In this document: piece after piece, positions 22,361 to 36,200 of the stretch
How the letters are laid out: every line of letters starts with the position of its first letter
How positions within the stretch are numbered: the first letter of the stretch is position 1
DNA from: Dendrolimus kikuchii
Lineage: Eukaryota > Arthropoda > Insecta > Lepidoptera > Lasiocampidae
DNA: 64,000 nucleotides
Direction of reading: 5' to 3'
NCBI GenBank assembly: GCA_019925095.2
Contig: CM034388.1
Location: forward strand, 27,906,934 to 27,970,933
The notes under the pieces: generated by a model
Databases searched by the model: none
What the model was told of the DNA's origin: nothing
The model's input: only the letters and a program-made list of their open reading frames with translations
Translations under genes and position numbers: made by a program

Positions 22361-22839
22361 GCGCATAGTCATTATTCAACGATATTGTATAACGCCAATA
22401 CGATACGATTAATGATATATACGATATGCATTCATCATCACATTCATATTCATCTTGAGAGCAAAACGTCAATCACAAGTGATGGCAATATTTGGTGAAT
22501 CACTCGCATATCTTTACATTAAAGCAATTTTGTGATCCATTTTTTTTACTTTTGGTATTTATTTAGCAAGTGTTGTGTTAGTTTTTAAAGTATAATTTTA
22601 TTCTGTCTTTACTCCAATTTAGAATAAGTTAAAAGTATCATCTAGTGGAATTTTTAGAATTATTGATTGAAACGCCATCTAATGGTATTTATAGGAATAT
22701 AACACCGATTGAGATATCATTTTTTGGGTGAGGTGGTAGATGTTTCGATATTTTATACTAGAAAGGCTCATCTATTTTATATATAGTGTATTATCTATAG
22801 GCATAACAGCCTTAAGGAGCCGCGCATTACATTTTTACC

Positions 22840-23216
22840 CGGCTTCAAAAATGGGAAGGTTCTCAATTCGACTGGATGTTGGTTACGCGATTTTGTGTTA
22901 AATGTGATTTTCATTTTTATTCGAAAGAGTATATATATTTCTTTGGTGGTGCCATTGTCACCAAGTCAGGACCTGATGAATGGACCCCAGGGAAATTAAG
23001 AACAATCCTTATTGAAGAGCGCCTACACTCGTCGAAAGGCAAACTTGGTATACGCATGACAGTAGTATAATTTCTACAGGCGCTTAATTTTTTATTTCTA
23101 TGGCTATGCAAGTATTTGCGCATCTAAAAATTAGAAAATATTTTTTTAACATAAACAAAACCGACTTCAAAACAAAAGACTAAAAAATAAAATATTCTAT
23201 AACATCTTGAAGTCGG
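22840..23216. repeat. Repeat bounded by 'accgacttcaa' ends
   Basis: Left edge near 'cccggcttcaaaaatgggaa', inner phrase 'accaagtcaggacctgatga', right edge 'aaccgacttcaaaac' followed by the inverted 'ttgaagtcggt'. This combination is typical of a dispersed lepidopteran repeat. The class is uncertain. Confidence 0.5.
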
Positions 23217-23227
23217 TGCTCAGTAAA

Positions 23228-23766
23228 ACATACATACATAACTTCACGCCAGTTCCCTTGCGGGGTAGGCACGAACAACAGAGCGCCATTTAGGTTTGTT
23301 CTTACACACCTCACTTGCTTCTTTGACATTTATAGCTCTTGTCATGCACGCTCGTCTGTTTTTAAGGCTCCTGACATCACCTTCTGCTAGTACACGATCA
23401 ATTTGATAATGGAAGGTGTGTCGTGGCCTTCCACGACTTCTGCATCCATCCACTTTTGCATTGTATATCTGTTTAGTCATTCTTTCATCATGGATTCTTT
23501 CCACATGCCCGAACCACCGGAGCATTCCTTTCCTTACCTTCACCCCGACACTCTCTTTCAGACCAACTCTCTTTCTTACTTCGGTATTACGAACGCGGTC
23601 CGCGAGCGTCACTGATTTTGCGCAGTGCTCGCATCTCGACCGCGTTTACTCTACTTTCATGCTCTCTCTTCCATACCCAACTCTCGCATCCATACGTGAT
23701 CCACATGCCCGAACCACCGGAGCATTCCTTTCCTTACCTTCACCCCGACACTCTCTTTCAGAGTAA
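23228..23766 (-). mobile_element. LINE family B 3' end, longest coding remnant
   Basis: The minus strand 23612 to 23244 is open for 122 codons: ADRVRNTEVRKRVGLKES, LRWFGHVERI, GRPRHTF and the terminal RAYPARELA, with an ATGT-type tail at 23228-23240. About 60 bases near 23505-23568 (the WFGHVERI region) are repeated at 23700-23765, a local tandem duplication that separates the upstream part of the ORF. Confidence 0.8.
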
Positions 23767-23769
23767 GCA

Positions 23770-24235
23770 GTAAAACATATTACTATATTTTCTAACTTTG
23801 TTGTTGTTGTTGTTTTTTTATATTTTAATTGACACGACAGATTTTACTTCCGAAAAAAAACTTAACAATAAAATTACGATGACGATTATGAGTTTAAGAC
23901 ATGAGGTATTTTCGATTAAATGTGTTTTTATGGTTGCGTAGGCTAATAATGAAATGCGTAATGTTTTTTTTTATTTGTTTGGGAAATATACATTAATTAA
24001 TATTCTTAAATATAAAACACAAAATTAATACATATATCAATCAAGTTTCCACTAAAAAATATTTTTTATAATAATAATAAAAATTGTTGTTTTACCACTA
24101 TTGTAAAGGTGGTACATATAAACACAGTTTTTAATGTATACAATATTTAATTATACTTAATTTATATAATTACAATTAGTTTTTGATATAAAATAGCGCG
24201 ACTTTGCATGTAGCGTGTGTAGATGTTGATTGTTC
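23770..24235. other. AT-rich non-coding stretch
   Basis: A/T runs and a GTT repeat near 23798; no gene. Confidence 0.3.
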
Positions 24236-24239
24236 AAAG

Positions 24240-24960
24240 AAGAAACAGGGAATGATGAGGTGGCGTGCCCACGCCGTCTTGGGATGGCGGCCGATCCCTC
24301 CCCGCTCTTCTATTGTTCTAAAAAGAGAAATCGGCCGCACCGGGAACCTTTATTGCCACCATCTGTAGCATCGCGTGAACAACTATAGAACCCTTCATAG
24401 TAGTAGACTGTCACGCAATTGTCAGGTTTATTTTAAATATCAATCGATAAAATTCTTAATCCTAATGGAAGTATATATTCATCATCGTCATAGCTATAAA
24501 TTCCGGTCATCTCGGTTCCATCAGAAACTTTTTGCTTGGTCCCAGGATTGCACTTTCCTACGCCCAGCGGCCGTGCACGCGACTGGTGGGGAACCGAATC
24601 CCCCGCACATACAGGCCGGAGAAGAGAGACGCTCACCGATCCGCGCGCCCCTTCTCACCTCAAGTTGAGCATCGAGGTAACCGGAGAGGCCCAGCTCTCC
24701 GGTTTACAAGTGCAGGGGCCGGCCATCGTCCGTCAGGGCTGGAAATGAACTCTACAGCCCGGATATGGGACGCAATTAAGATCGGCCAGGGGTTTTAGTA
24801 GGTACCAACCAACCGTGGCGTGGCAATAGCATTCCCGCGGAGATGCTAGTGCCACCCCAATGAGGTGAATCCCGCATGCCCCACCGCACTTCCTCTATTA
24901 TTCTTTCGCCTGAAATTATTCCGACCTGGAAGTGCGTGGCCATCGTTGTAAATCGATGGT
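24240..24960. other. GC-rich island of unknown origin
   Basis: GC-rich patches at 24260-24355 and 24530-24900 in AT-rich surroundings. Several overlapping frames are open (about 24375-24800), but none has a motif I recognise and none dominates. It may be a retroelement 3' end, since the phrase 'aggggttttagtaggtacca' resembles R1-like tails. Confidence 0.35.
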
Positions 24961-25149
24961 GCTTATTGAATATTTAACGGGACAACCTCCGTGACCAACA
25001 AGTGATATTGACCTACATGGAATAATTCGAAGGCCGTGGTCTGTCACAGACGTTGAAAGCAGCGTCTAGCATCAATCAACGTTGGAAGACGGTTTCGGCA
25101 TGGGATGGTCATATCGATGTTGATCAATTTAGAAACGTTTCATCGCGCG

Positions 25150-25345
25150 TCAGACGCGTCAGACGGCCTCGAGACTTCGGGTTTGATTCCTGGTATAGTA
25201 AATTTAGGAAACGAATTTTCTCCGTTATTTAATATAGTCTGGGTGTCTGGGATCGGCCCCAGAGTAGTCCGTTGTATATTACCCATAACACAAACGTAAC
25301 TTGCTAAATTTGGGGATATACAATATGTGTGTTTGTCTGCTGATT
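25150..25345 (+). mobile_element. tRNA-headed SINE (family S2), 5'-damaged
   Basis: Contains 'cgggtttgattcctggtata' (degraded B box) and then 'gtctgggtgtctgggatcgg' and 'aagcaagtta'-type sequence shared with 19303 and 34660. Confidence 0.65.
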
Positions 25346-25403
25346 GTTGTTATTATAGTATGTTCCTTTTACTCTGTATGATTTAAATATACTAAAAGAT
25401 GTA

Positions 25404-25700
25404 TCCGTGCAGGAACGGAGAAAGAATACAAATTCCTGCAGCCAGGCGGCCTGTTGTAAGAGTCGGCAAAACAACCCACAGCCAGGTGACAGGGCAGGCT
25501 ACCGTCCCTGGTCTAGAGCATGCCGCCATAACAACCTTGTGTTGTGTTCCGGCATTAGTGGCCAGGCTCCAGCCCGGTTTACAAGTTCGACGGCACATTG
25601 GTAGCATCTTTAGTGTTGCAAATGTTTATAGGAGACGGTAACCATTTTCCATCACAGTTGGGCCGTCATTCTGTCTGCTGTACTGCAGCAATAAAAAAAA
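25404..25700 (+). mobile_element. Family P SINE-like repeat
   Basis: Head 'tccgtgcaggaacggagaaa', tail 'ctgcagcaataaaaaaaa'. More diverged than the other plus copies, with a shortened middle. Confidence 0.8.
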
Positions 25701-25719
25701 CGATTGGACAGATTTGTTT

Positions 25720-26115
25720 TTCGCTGGAGTACGCAGTAACGACAGCGGACGCGGCGTATGATGTATGGACGCCGCGCATAACGTACGTACGCCACATCAG
25801 CCCCCCTAGACTTGTTGTATGGGAATGTGATGTCCTTACGCTATGTAGTACGTCAGTCCCATGCATTTTCATTCTATTCGTTTAACATAAGCATTCGTTG
25901 GCATTTGTTACTTGTCTAGGGGAGCAGGCATGTGAGAAAGTCTACTTAACTAACTATTGTAGTGCATTTTCATAATAAGCATTCGTCGGTCGCGTACAGC
26001 GTCACGCCATACGCAGCATACCGCGTTTGTAACGCACCACCGCCTAAGGAACGATTGCACGGAATTATATTGATTGATTTTTAAAGAGACAAATGGTAAT
26101 GATGTCCGTCCTCAT
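25720..26115. other. Non-coding stretch, unclassified
   Basis: Moderately GC-rich with 'cgtacg' palindromes near 25785; no gene recognised. Confidence 0.3.
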
Positions 26116-26199
26116 GGCCGCCTTTAGCTTACTATTCATTCACTCGCCTTACCATCTGTAGCAATTTGACATTACTTGTATGTATGGTACATATGTCAA

Positions 26200-26440
26200 A
26201 CTAGCTGTGCCCGCGACGTCGTTCGCGTGGAATTTATTTTCAAAACCTCCCGATTTTGAAACATTCTTCATTGGTACTCCGCTCCTATTGGTCTTAGTGT
26301 GATGATATATAGCCTATAGCCTTCCTCGATAAATAGGCTATCTAGCACTGAAAGAATTTTTCAAATCGGACCAGTGGTTCCTGAGATTAGCGCGTTCAAA
26401 CAAACAAACTCTTCAGCTTTATATATTAGTATAAGATTTA
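26200..26440 (-). repeat. RTE-like fragment, antisense copy
   Basis: Reverse-oriented relative of 8580-8832, running from 'actagctgtgcccgcgacgt' to 'agctttatatattagtataa'. A truncated GGCCGG-type MITE piece lies just to its left (about 26118-26195). Confidence 0.65.
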
Positions 26441-26517
26441 ACCGATAATAGAACGGTTGCTGAGTAAAACCTATATTTAAAGACTACTTACATTTTAGTA
26501 ATAAATACATATATGTT

Positions 26518-26760
26518 ATCTATATATTAATACGTGAAGCACAAACGCCAATATTTTTTAAATTATGCATAAAAAATACATTAAATCAATAAAAAAAACA
26601 CATATATACTCTTTTGTTTATTGTTAAAGTCAGTTCAGTTCAGTTCAGTGTAGTAGCCTTGGCGAAATCTGTGATTATATAAGATTATATAGAAGTATAT
26701 ATTTGACAACAAATTATTATGGTCGAATTTCGACCACAGGCGACCACTAGTATATATAGA
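26518..26760 (-). repeat. Repeat G, uninterrupted copy (~240 bp)
   Basis: Reverse complement of the element at 40558-41665 without the LINE insert. Shared marks: 'tggtcgaatttcgacca' palindrome, 'gccttggcgaaatctgtgat', 'aaacaataaacaaaagag' (as complement) and the 'cacgtattaatatatag' end. Between the palindrome and the end there is no coding sequence. Confidence 0.65.
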
Positions 26761-27074
26761 TCAATGAAGGTATGTGTTTATCAGAAGATCAATAAAAGTC
26801 GAGGAATCCTCATAACGTGTACAATTCTGAACCATCTGAACTATGCAAAACTTTCGTAGTAAACTAATTCCGAAACCGATCACCTCGCATCGCGACACCA
26901 AAACAAATTTCAAACAGGAAACAAACTAACTGTATGCTAAAGAGGGACGCGAGATATCTGAACGTAGCTAGAATTAGTTTTGGCTGACAGCGGACTAATT
27001 AGAGAGAACGACCGAGAGGGTCGTATATTTCTAATCATAAGTGCGAGTGGGACAAAAGCGGGCAATTTTCCAAG

Positions 27075-27285
27075 ATGAATCTTATGTTCCGGAAGAACTT
27101 CAGCGGGGAGAAGACGATTTCTAGTAGCGGCGGTGGGGGGAAGGCGCGGGGCGCTTTGGGCGCGGGGAGAAATGCCAAAAGGCGCGACCGGGAACGCTAC
27201 TCATGTATGGACGAGCATCCATTGAAAACTCACATATTCTTCACAACGGCTCCGAGGGCCAGCACCCAGTACCATGATGGTTCAG
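27075..27285 (+). CDS. Exon 1 of the 407-aa gene
   Basis: ATG at 27075 in the context ccaagATGa; donor cag|gtaacc after 27285. 70 codons plus one base. GC-rich compared with its surroundings. Confidence 0.75.
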
Positions 27286-30200
27286 GTAACCCCGTTTTTT
27301 TACCCAGTAGTCGCTAAATTGAAGTACATGTGTTCTAGAACGTGGTTGTAATGTTGCTTTGTTATGACATGCGTAAACGCATTGTTTAGTCTAGTCTGGC
27401 ATTTAGAAATTAACTTACAGCCACACTCAGAGTTCGATAATCATCTGTTAATCTTAAACACTGCAGATTGAACTACTCGTTTATTTAATACAAATTTAAT
27501 ACACTTTAAAATTTTATAAGAAAAATTAATGGATGTTTAAATTAATCGATATTTAAACACTCTGGATATGGCTGTTAGTTTATAATTTATTGCGAACTTA
27601 ATAAACAAAATTTGTATGAGTAGACATTGTTAAAACTTCTCTCACGATCAAATATGATGATGTTTTTAAAATCTGAACATATTATTATGCAAATTTTTTC
27701 CAAAATGAATGATGTTTATTTAAAATGATGTAATTTCATTTAGGGTTTAACGGAGTCACATCTAGGAAAAGATACGGTAAGAAATAAATCCATAAAATTA
27801 TGTGTGCTCACAAAATTACCTCTCTAACAGGTAAAAAATACACATGTATGAACACAGTGTCTATTTGTATAGAAGATTATTTTTTCTTGATTTCCGATTA
27901 CTCTTTAATGAACTAAAGTGCGTGGTACAGTCGCGGAATGAAAATGTTCGTCACCTTAAAGACGATTTCTGCTTGCACGAGTACCAGAAACAATACTGCC
28001 AACATTTAAATAAATGTTACATTTATAAATTATAGAAACGTGAAAGAATGTTGACAATGACAAACGCTGATATTAACAATAAGAAACAAAGAGGATATAA
28101 TCACTGCTTAATATAACTATTGAAACCAATTAAAAGCTTTTACATGTGTAAACAATCTTCTTAGACAATATAAAAAATTAAATTACTTTGATCTAAGTAA
28201 TTTTAAACTTTATTGTCAAGTTAAACATAATTCTCTGCGGAACAGTCTGTTCAGTGACTTAGTTTGAAAAAGTAACATGTGCTCGCGGAACGTTAAATAA
28301 ATCAATATGAATACTGGCGAACATTTTCATATCACGACTGTACATTTGATTTTTCATTATACAGTTTAACTTTCAACGTTGATTAATTTTGCCAACTTCA
28401 ACGGCAACAAACAGCATAGTGACGAGGTAAGTGAGCAGCACGAGTATCAAATATTCCGATAAGTTGCAATTACATACCGGCGCTGCTCACTTTCCTGCTT
28501 ACTGTCGAGGAAGTGGGCATGATATAAAATCATCTGCTTGCTACTGGCGTGGAAGATAACAATTTTATTATGAGTACTGGTTTATAATATTTGTTCTTTT
28601 ATATATAAGACTTTACAATTAACTCTTCATTAGACATGTATATGAAGAAGTCAATTTTATTTAAAACTTGAAAATACCAATTTTTCCGTCAATCACAAGG
28701 AAAGGAAAAGCGGTGATGCTGATATTAAATGGATCTATCAAATTTTTTTTTTTAATTTCTGTACAATGCAAGAAAACTTAACTTATTTGTATTGTATTCT
28801 ACTCATAGTCTCTCAAGACTATAAGTAGAATACTGAGCCCAGATCACCGTCTTCTATCAAATTAAATCAATGTGATTGAAAGCCACAGTATTGAAATGAC
28901 ACGGAGGTATTCAATCATATTGAATGGTTCATAGGTCTATATATAGCGCTTTTGTTAATTCATTATAAAGAAAAAACATGACTGAACCGTCTAACATTGA
29001 CTTAAAGTAAAAGTACGATTAGTAAATAAAAACTTTATTGTTACTAAAAAAATGTTTTTGAACATAGAATTAAACACGCACTGGAATTCGTTAAAAAGTA
29101 GTCCCCAAATACGTGTTAATTATAAAAATATATTATAATTCGATTATTTTAGCAGAATGAATTTTAACAATATATGTCATTGAGACTTGAATCGTATGTA
29201 AAGCAATTACGGTCTCGTGTGCCGACAAAATTTTCTATAAATACATTCTGACCGACAGGTGTTGTGTTTAGTTTATTGCTTATCTAAATCGTTAACAAGC
29301 TTTCATGTCCTTGAAATTGGTCATTAACTACATGTGTTCTAGATCAACATATCGTGGGGTTTGTTTTGGTTACTCTATCTCTGTTTATTATTTAACACTA
29401 ATATACAAGAAGTAACATAAAAAGTAGGAACGCAAAGAAAGCTTTGAAAAGTATAAAGTATAATTATGTGGATATCGTCGGCGTTAGTGCAGTATCTTGT
29501 AACTAAATTTGTTGGTGAAATTATTATTTTTTTCATTAAAATTGTTGCTATATTGTTAGGTAATGGATTTTTTTTTATTGCAGGAGTTTAGCAGACAGGC
29601 AGATGGCCCATTTCATGGAAAGCGGTTACCATCGCCTATGGACATTTGTAACACCAAAGGTGCTACAAATGAGGTGCTACACGAGCAAATACCCTACCAC
29701 CTGGCTGTGGGTTGTTTAGTCGCGTCTTACGACAGGCCGCCAGGCCGCAGGAAATTGTATTCTTTCTCCGTTCCTGCACGAATAAAATAAAATAAGAGGC
29801 GAAAAAGATAAAATAAGAATATTACTTGTGAATAGTTTAACGAAAAAAAAGGTTAGAAGGTACTGCACTAACGCTGGCGATGTGATAAGGGACCGTTGTT
29901 GATTGAAAGAGCATGTAGTGATAAGAGTTGTAAAAGGTTAAGGTGATTTGGCATGTAGAGAGAATGAGTATAGCACAGGGCCGCTGTATACGGGAGTAAC
30001 AGTAGACGCTTACCTCTGCTGTACAACCCTGCTTCCCGGGGTTGTACTATTCTTACACACTTAGGTCGTCACGGTGTCCTAACAAAGTATATCTTCGTCG
30101 GGACACACGTAGGTTTTAGTGGGTAGTTCGTCGGCTCTTTCTTCGGAGTTGAGGTACCGATATCATACGAGAGTGCCACACGCACACGTGTAGGCGGCAC

Positions 30201-33200
30201 TAGGTGCTGCAGTTGGCCTCCATATACATGGCCCGTGTGTGTCGCAAGTTCCACATTTCTCCGTGTTAACAAAAAAAAATGTAGAGAGCCTGAGTAAAAC
30301 TAGAATCACAAATGTATGACATCAGTGTGAATGGTAGAGGTGATTCAATCGCAGTAAAAAACACCTCAAATAAACGTGCATGTCTGAAGAGATTAATGTT
30401 TGTCAGGATTGCCGCAAGTAGAGATACGTTGCATCTACTTACCTCTATGTGAAACGTAGTATAAGGTAGGTAGAATATCGCTGGAGTTTTTGGCGGGAAC
30501 TGAAAGGAGATGTTGTGCTGTGCGGTTTTATTTTCTAAAAATGTGTAGAATTACTCTAAAATGAACAATAGTTGTAGGATATTGATAGTTTTTGAGTAGC
30601 AATTATGTGTTTTGTGAGAAATACGAACTGTATAGTCAAATGTGGCTTTTTGAGTTGTCACAAGAACTCCGTTAAACGGACACTAGCTGATTACCTACAG
30701 TTCAGCTGTGCTACACATAGGCTTAAGAAAATGAAGAAACTATATTGTAAACTAAAATCTGGCTTAAAGGCCTAGTTGCCAAGCCGTAAACCGAAATAAA
30801 TAATAGTAGAATATCGCTCCATCAATTTTGCTGACTATCTTCTTTCTGTGTGAGGCCCGGCCAATGCACGGCAGGGTACAGGCAGCCATTTTAGACTTGC
30901 TGTCAACGTTTGATCAAGAAACACCGCGCCATGCGCTCATTCATATTTTTCTATAAACTTTTTGTGAATACTGGCTGTGCCAAGAACTTTATCTTACTGA
31001 AGACCTTGTGAGAAGTGTTAGCTCGAAAGTGGCATTAAGTGCCGTGTACTGTTCCTATGTGCAACTTGAACCGAGCCAGAAGAGGGCGGATCTCAAGGTT
31101 GGTGGAGCTTTTGCTTTTCTAGTGCAAGGATTTATGACATATGTCTCCCATATAGTCCACAAATTGAACTATGCCCCACAGTTTTGTATGTATATAGTAA
31201 CACGTGTTGAAAATGGAATATTAAGGTGGTGCGCATGTAGATGGATAAAATGTAAGCACCTTAAATTAACGTATGTCTGAAGTGATTAATGGAAATAGAT
31301 GAAGCAAAGATATGAAGATCAATTGTCTCTGCCTATCCCTACGGTAATCAATCGTGATGATATACCTATGTATGTTAATTATTTCTTTATACTAATCTGA
31401 TTCAATCACGTCGTCTGTTATTAAAATATATGATTATTAAAACTGACCTTCTAAAAATAAATTTTCATTATTAAAATTAAACATCCCATACCCTCTGATG
31501 TTAAGGCAACGCTTTTAAATTTTAAAATAACATTGTAAATAACATTAATTTTACACTGAACTTTTTGTTTGTAATATATTTTTATCCGTGCAGGAACGGA
31601 GAAAGAATAAAATTTCCTGCGGCTGGACGGCCTGTCTTAAGAGGCGACTTAACAACCCACAGCCAGGTGGTAGGGCATTTGTCCGACTGGATGGCTACCA
31701 CCCCTGGTCTAAAGTATGTCGCCATAACAACCTTGAGTTGTGTTCCGGCATTAGTGACCAGGTTCCAGTTTCCCTTAAGAGAGGAGCAGCGCATTTGTAG
31801 CACCTTTGGTGTTGCAAATGTCTATAGGCGATGGTAACCGCTTTCCATCAAGTGGGCCGTCAGCCTGTCTGCGGAACTCCTGCAATAAAAATATATATAT
31901 ATAAGAATATTAGGAAACATAACATGTCAGTGAAGTATGTATTTTTGAAAACCTGAATGCTACGTGACTAGAGAATGGCCGATTCTTATATTATTATTTT
32001 ACTAGATATTCATTTGCTTTACAACTAGTTCAGGGATATAAACCCTATCCAAATAATTTCAATATATCGAGCCTTTACCGCCAGTTTATCGTAAGCGACA
32101 TTTGGACCTAAGAATATGTTTTGTTGTAAAAGGTACTTTAAACTATTATTTTGATTTATAACTTTCAGGTTTAATTCGGTAAGGTCTAATCTAACTAAAG
32201 CTGAAAGTCTTAAAACAATATAATATTTTAAAATAGATTTTGCAACCAAAAATATACTTAAGTCCAATTGTCGCTTACGATAAAATGGCGGTAAAGACTC
32301 GATATTACCATAAGGGATGGTAACGTCATTTACACATCCTGTATGTGTAAATGGCGTGCTAAAAAAACCATGCCTTTTATGTTAGGTTTCTCTGTCCTTA
32401 CAATATGACCCGGCAAACGTTGTTCTGCCATAAAAATAAAAAAACACCATAGAAGAGTTTCATTAAAATCGGTTAAGCCGTTTCGGAGAAGTACGACCAC
32501 AAACCGTTCTATCCGTGCAAGAACGGAGAAAGAATACAATTTCCTGCGGCCGGGCGGCCTGTCGTAAGAGGCGACTTAACAACCCACAGCCAGGTGGTAG
32601 GGCATTTGCCCGACTGGATGGCTATCACCCCTGGTCTAAAGTAGCCATAACAACCTTGAGTTGTGTTCCGGCATTAGTGACCAGGTTCCAGTCTCCCTTA
32701 AGAGAGCAGCAGCGCATTTGTAGCAACTTTGGTGTTGCAAATGTCCATAGGCGATGGTAACCGCTTTCCATCAAGTGGGCCGTCTGCCTGTCTACTGATC
32801 TCCTGCAATAAAAAAAAAACAAACAGCGTATCACGAGATATTTACATATTAGATTATTGTGAAGATAAACTGGAGTCTTCTCTTTACTCTCTCAACCTGA
32901 TGCTGTGTGCGGCGTCCATATTCATCTATCTGATACCTATGGTGCATTTTCATAAGAGTGATAGATAAGATAGATAGAGAGAGACCGCTTAGAATGCTAA
33001 AAATATTAAAACGATAGCTAGTTGGCGAAGTATGACGAATAATTTCAAATACATGCACTGACAAAACAGGAAACCCGCCTATTAATATTTGATTTACAGT
33101 GGCCTCATTTTCATATACAAGAAGCAATAAACACATCCTTTGTAGATGTAATACAAAAAAATATTTTCATCTTAGCCGTATCTACGAAATATCTATATGT

Positions 33201-36200
33201 TCCTACACACATTCCATAAAGAAGTGAAAGCCTTTCTGCCGTAATCTAGTACTCTGACAGTTTCAAATCCGCTTTTAAATTTTACAATTGCCTACTTACT
33301 TAATGCCATAGAAATGGATGCATTATGAACGAAACGAGGGTGAACTGTATGCTGTTCTATTAGAACAGCATCTGTATTAACGCAGGATGACTTGCTGCTG
33401 CCTTGGCGGTTGGATAACAACTGCCCGTGCCGACCTCATCGGCTCCTTATATAGTATGAGCGGGGAGAAAGTAATCACAATCTACCTGCACATACACTAT
33501 AGAGGGGTAACGCTTGGAAACCCCAAATCAAACTATAGTTTGATTTGATTTGATGATCTGATGACATCAGAGCAATACCTAATGCAGAACGTACAGAGTC
33601 TTCTTTGGTTTAAAATTTAAATGTATTCTATTTGAACTTCCAGAAAGATGCGGGCCAGTGCTCAGTGGTGGTTCTGGCCCGGAGAACGAGCCCCCGCAGC
33701 CTCTCGTCACAAGAGAACCAGGGGTCTCGCTGCTCCGGTGGGATCGGCCTTCGACGACGGCCAACGAGCGCCGGCGCACGGAACCCGTGTCGCTGGCGAC
33801 TCTCGAAAAAGACTGCTTCGTGATACCCGCACACGCACTTGACCGGTTCCTGCCTGAAGGTGTGCCGGTAAGATCTCTTTCTTCTAAGTCGTTCCCTTAC
33901 TATTGAAAGTCGTGACTTTGATGGCAGTAAATAATTGCTCCACCGAGATCGGTTGTGAGCATGGTGGAGGAGCTGAATTTATCGACATGTCCATCTGGTC
34001 AGCAACCTGGTCAATTTACTTGGTGCAGCATATTTAGAGATCTACATACCCAAATAAGGCCTGAAGTCTTGAGAATCAGAATGGCCCAACATTTTTTTAA
34101 GTATATTTCTGGACTAATAGGTATTACTGGTATAAGCTTTTTAGATACCAGAGTGACAAAAGTTTAGTTTTCACCATTTAGTTATATGTACTACGTACTA
34201 CAGAAGCTATTCAAAACAAAAAAGTTTGAACTTGATGAAAGCGCGGGGCATGCGTGCTACGGACTCATGCGCTATAGATTATACACCGCAGAAGTGATCT
34301 TTCATGGCTTTTGTACCTACAAAACGTCATTAGAATTGATATTTTATTTCAAAATTTATTAATAGGTAATTAAATAAATAAACACATGGTAACATATAAA
34401 AGAAAAATAAAATCAATTTTTATGCGTTTATTTAAGCTTAAATACATTAAAATTGGTTTAAAATCAAATAAATTGGTATATTTAAATAATTAAGTGTGCA
34501 CTTTAATATCTATGAGTGCTACTTCAGTAAAGGTGTAGTAATTAATGAATATCTTAGTTTCCTTCATATATTTACAATTTTGTTGGATGATAACAACAAA
34601 TTTATCAATGCGCAACACATATTTTTTATAACTATCTAATGTAAATAAATAATATAAATAATCGGCAGACAAACACACCTATTGTATATCCCCAAATTAA
34701 GCAAGTTACGCTTGTGTTATGGGTAATATACAACGGACTAACCCTGGGGCCGATCCCAGACACCCAGACCATAGTAAATAACGGAGAAAATACATTTCCG
34801 AAATTTACTATACCAGGAATCGAACCCAGAACCTCTGGGTTGCAGTGAGCTACGCCGGCAAAGGCTTAGCCCGCTCAACCACAGAGGCCGTCGTATAACA
34901 ATGTGTATAAAGACTGTAAATAAAAAATACAAAAATATCTTTAATATCCACTAAACAAAAGCTTTGTTAGTTTTTTGTTGCAGTATTTTTTTAAAGTAAA
35001 CTCGTCCTGTTTTAGTATTGTATTTGTCGACATCCTTAAAATACACAGAACATATGTATGTATGCTCAGAAGGTAGCCACGCTCCTTCGCTGCGAATTGT
35101 TTGAACAAATTTAATCTATTCCTCTAGCTTTTCACGGTCCGGCCGAGAAAACCTTTAAATTCAAACAGATCATAATAAAATAATACGTCATTACAAAAAT
35201 ACCCGATCGTTCACTTTGCGTGGACGGATAATGTGCATTTCATAAAACAACTCGTGGGAATTAAAATAATTTCACTCACTGTAAACATTTGTTAGGAATA
35301 CATCTATACTGTAGTTTGTCTTATCTGCGTAAGGACAAATTGTTACTCTATGAAATTCGCCTGAACATGGCCGCAGCGATGACGCGTTAAAATGGATAAA
35401 ATTTAATTAAAATAACACGATGAAAAGCACCCCTTGAAATTTATTTGAGTTTCTTGAGTATATTAAACAGTACCTTAGTACACATCAAGACATTTTTTTA
35501 ATAGTTAGTTTTCACTCAAACATATTAAGTATCGACCACAGCCCAGAGCAGACTAAACGAGTCATAGTCCATGGACCATAACGAGTGCTTAAATAAGCTA
35601 GTTACGGATGACTTCTCTAGTACGTAGTACATTATACCACAATGTTTTCACAACCTATATTTATTTATATAAATTCATTACGAACAAGGTTTTGTGTCTG
35701 AATATAATTACGTACATAAATATCAAAATAAATATTTTAATATGTCCATAATTACTATTATAAAAATGTCCAATTGACAATAAACATTATTCATTTTACA
35801 AAAATATTATAGCAATAATAAGGCATTTTTAATAATCACATCAACATTTAGGAACAAAAATAATCATCAATTGAAAGAATGCTTTTTATATATATTCAGC
35901 TTTAGTCGATAGGTAGTTTGTAAAAATTTCAATAGCCTGATATGTAAAACTGTGATTTACAATGTTTAGAGTTGGCGTTATTTTATTTTTTAAATCTTTC
36001 CTTGTTGTGCTTTCTGGTTTCTCTATATTTTCTTTCTTCTTGCGTCTCCAACTCTATAATATTTTTTACGAGACAACTGAGGACGACCAGTATATAAAGA
36101 CACGGGACCGTAAGTATACCCAACTCTTTAAAATGTTCTCAACAAGACTCCGTTTGTGGTATACGAATCATAATCCTCACACATTTTTTTTTTGCACAAT

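Noticed and set aside
33955..34167. 70-codon open frame in intron 2
   Set aside because: No motif, no compatible splice phases with exons 2 and 3.
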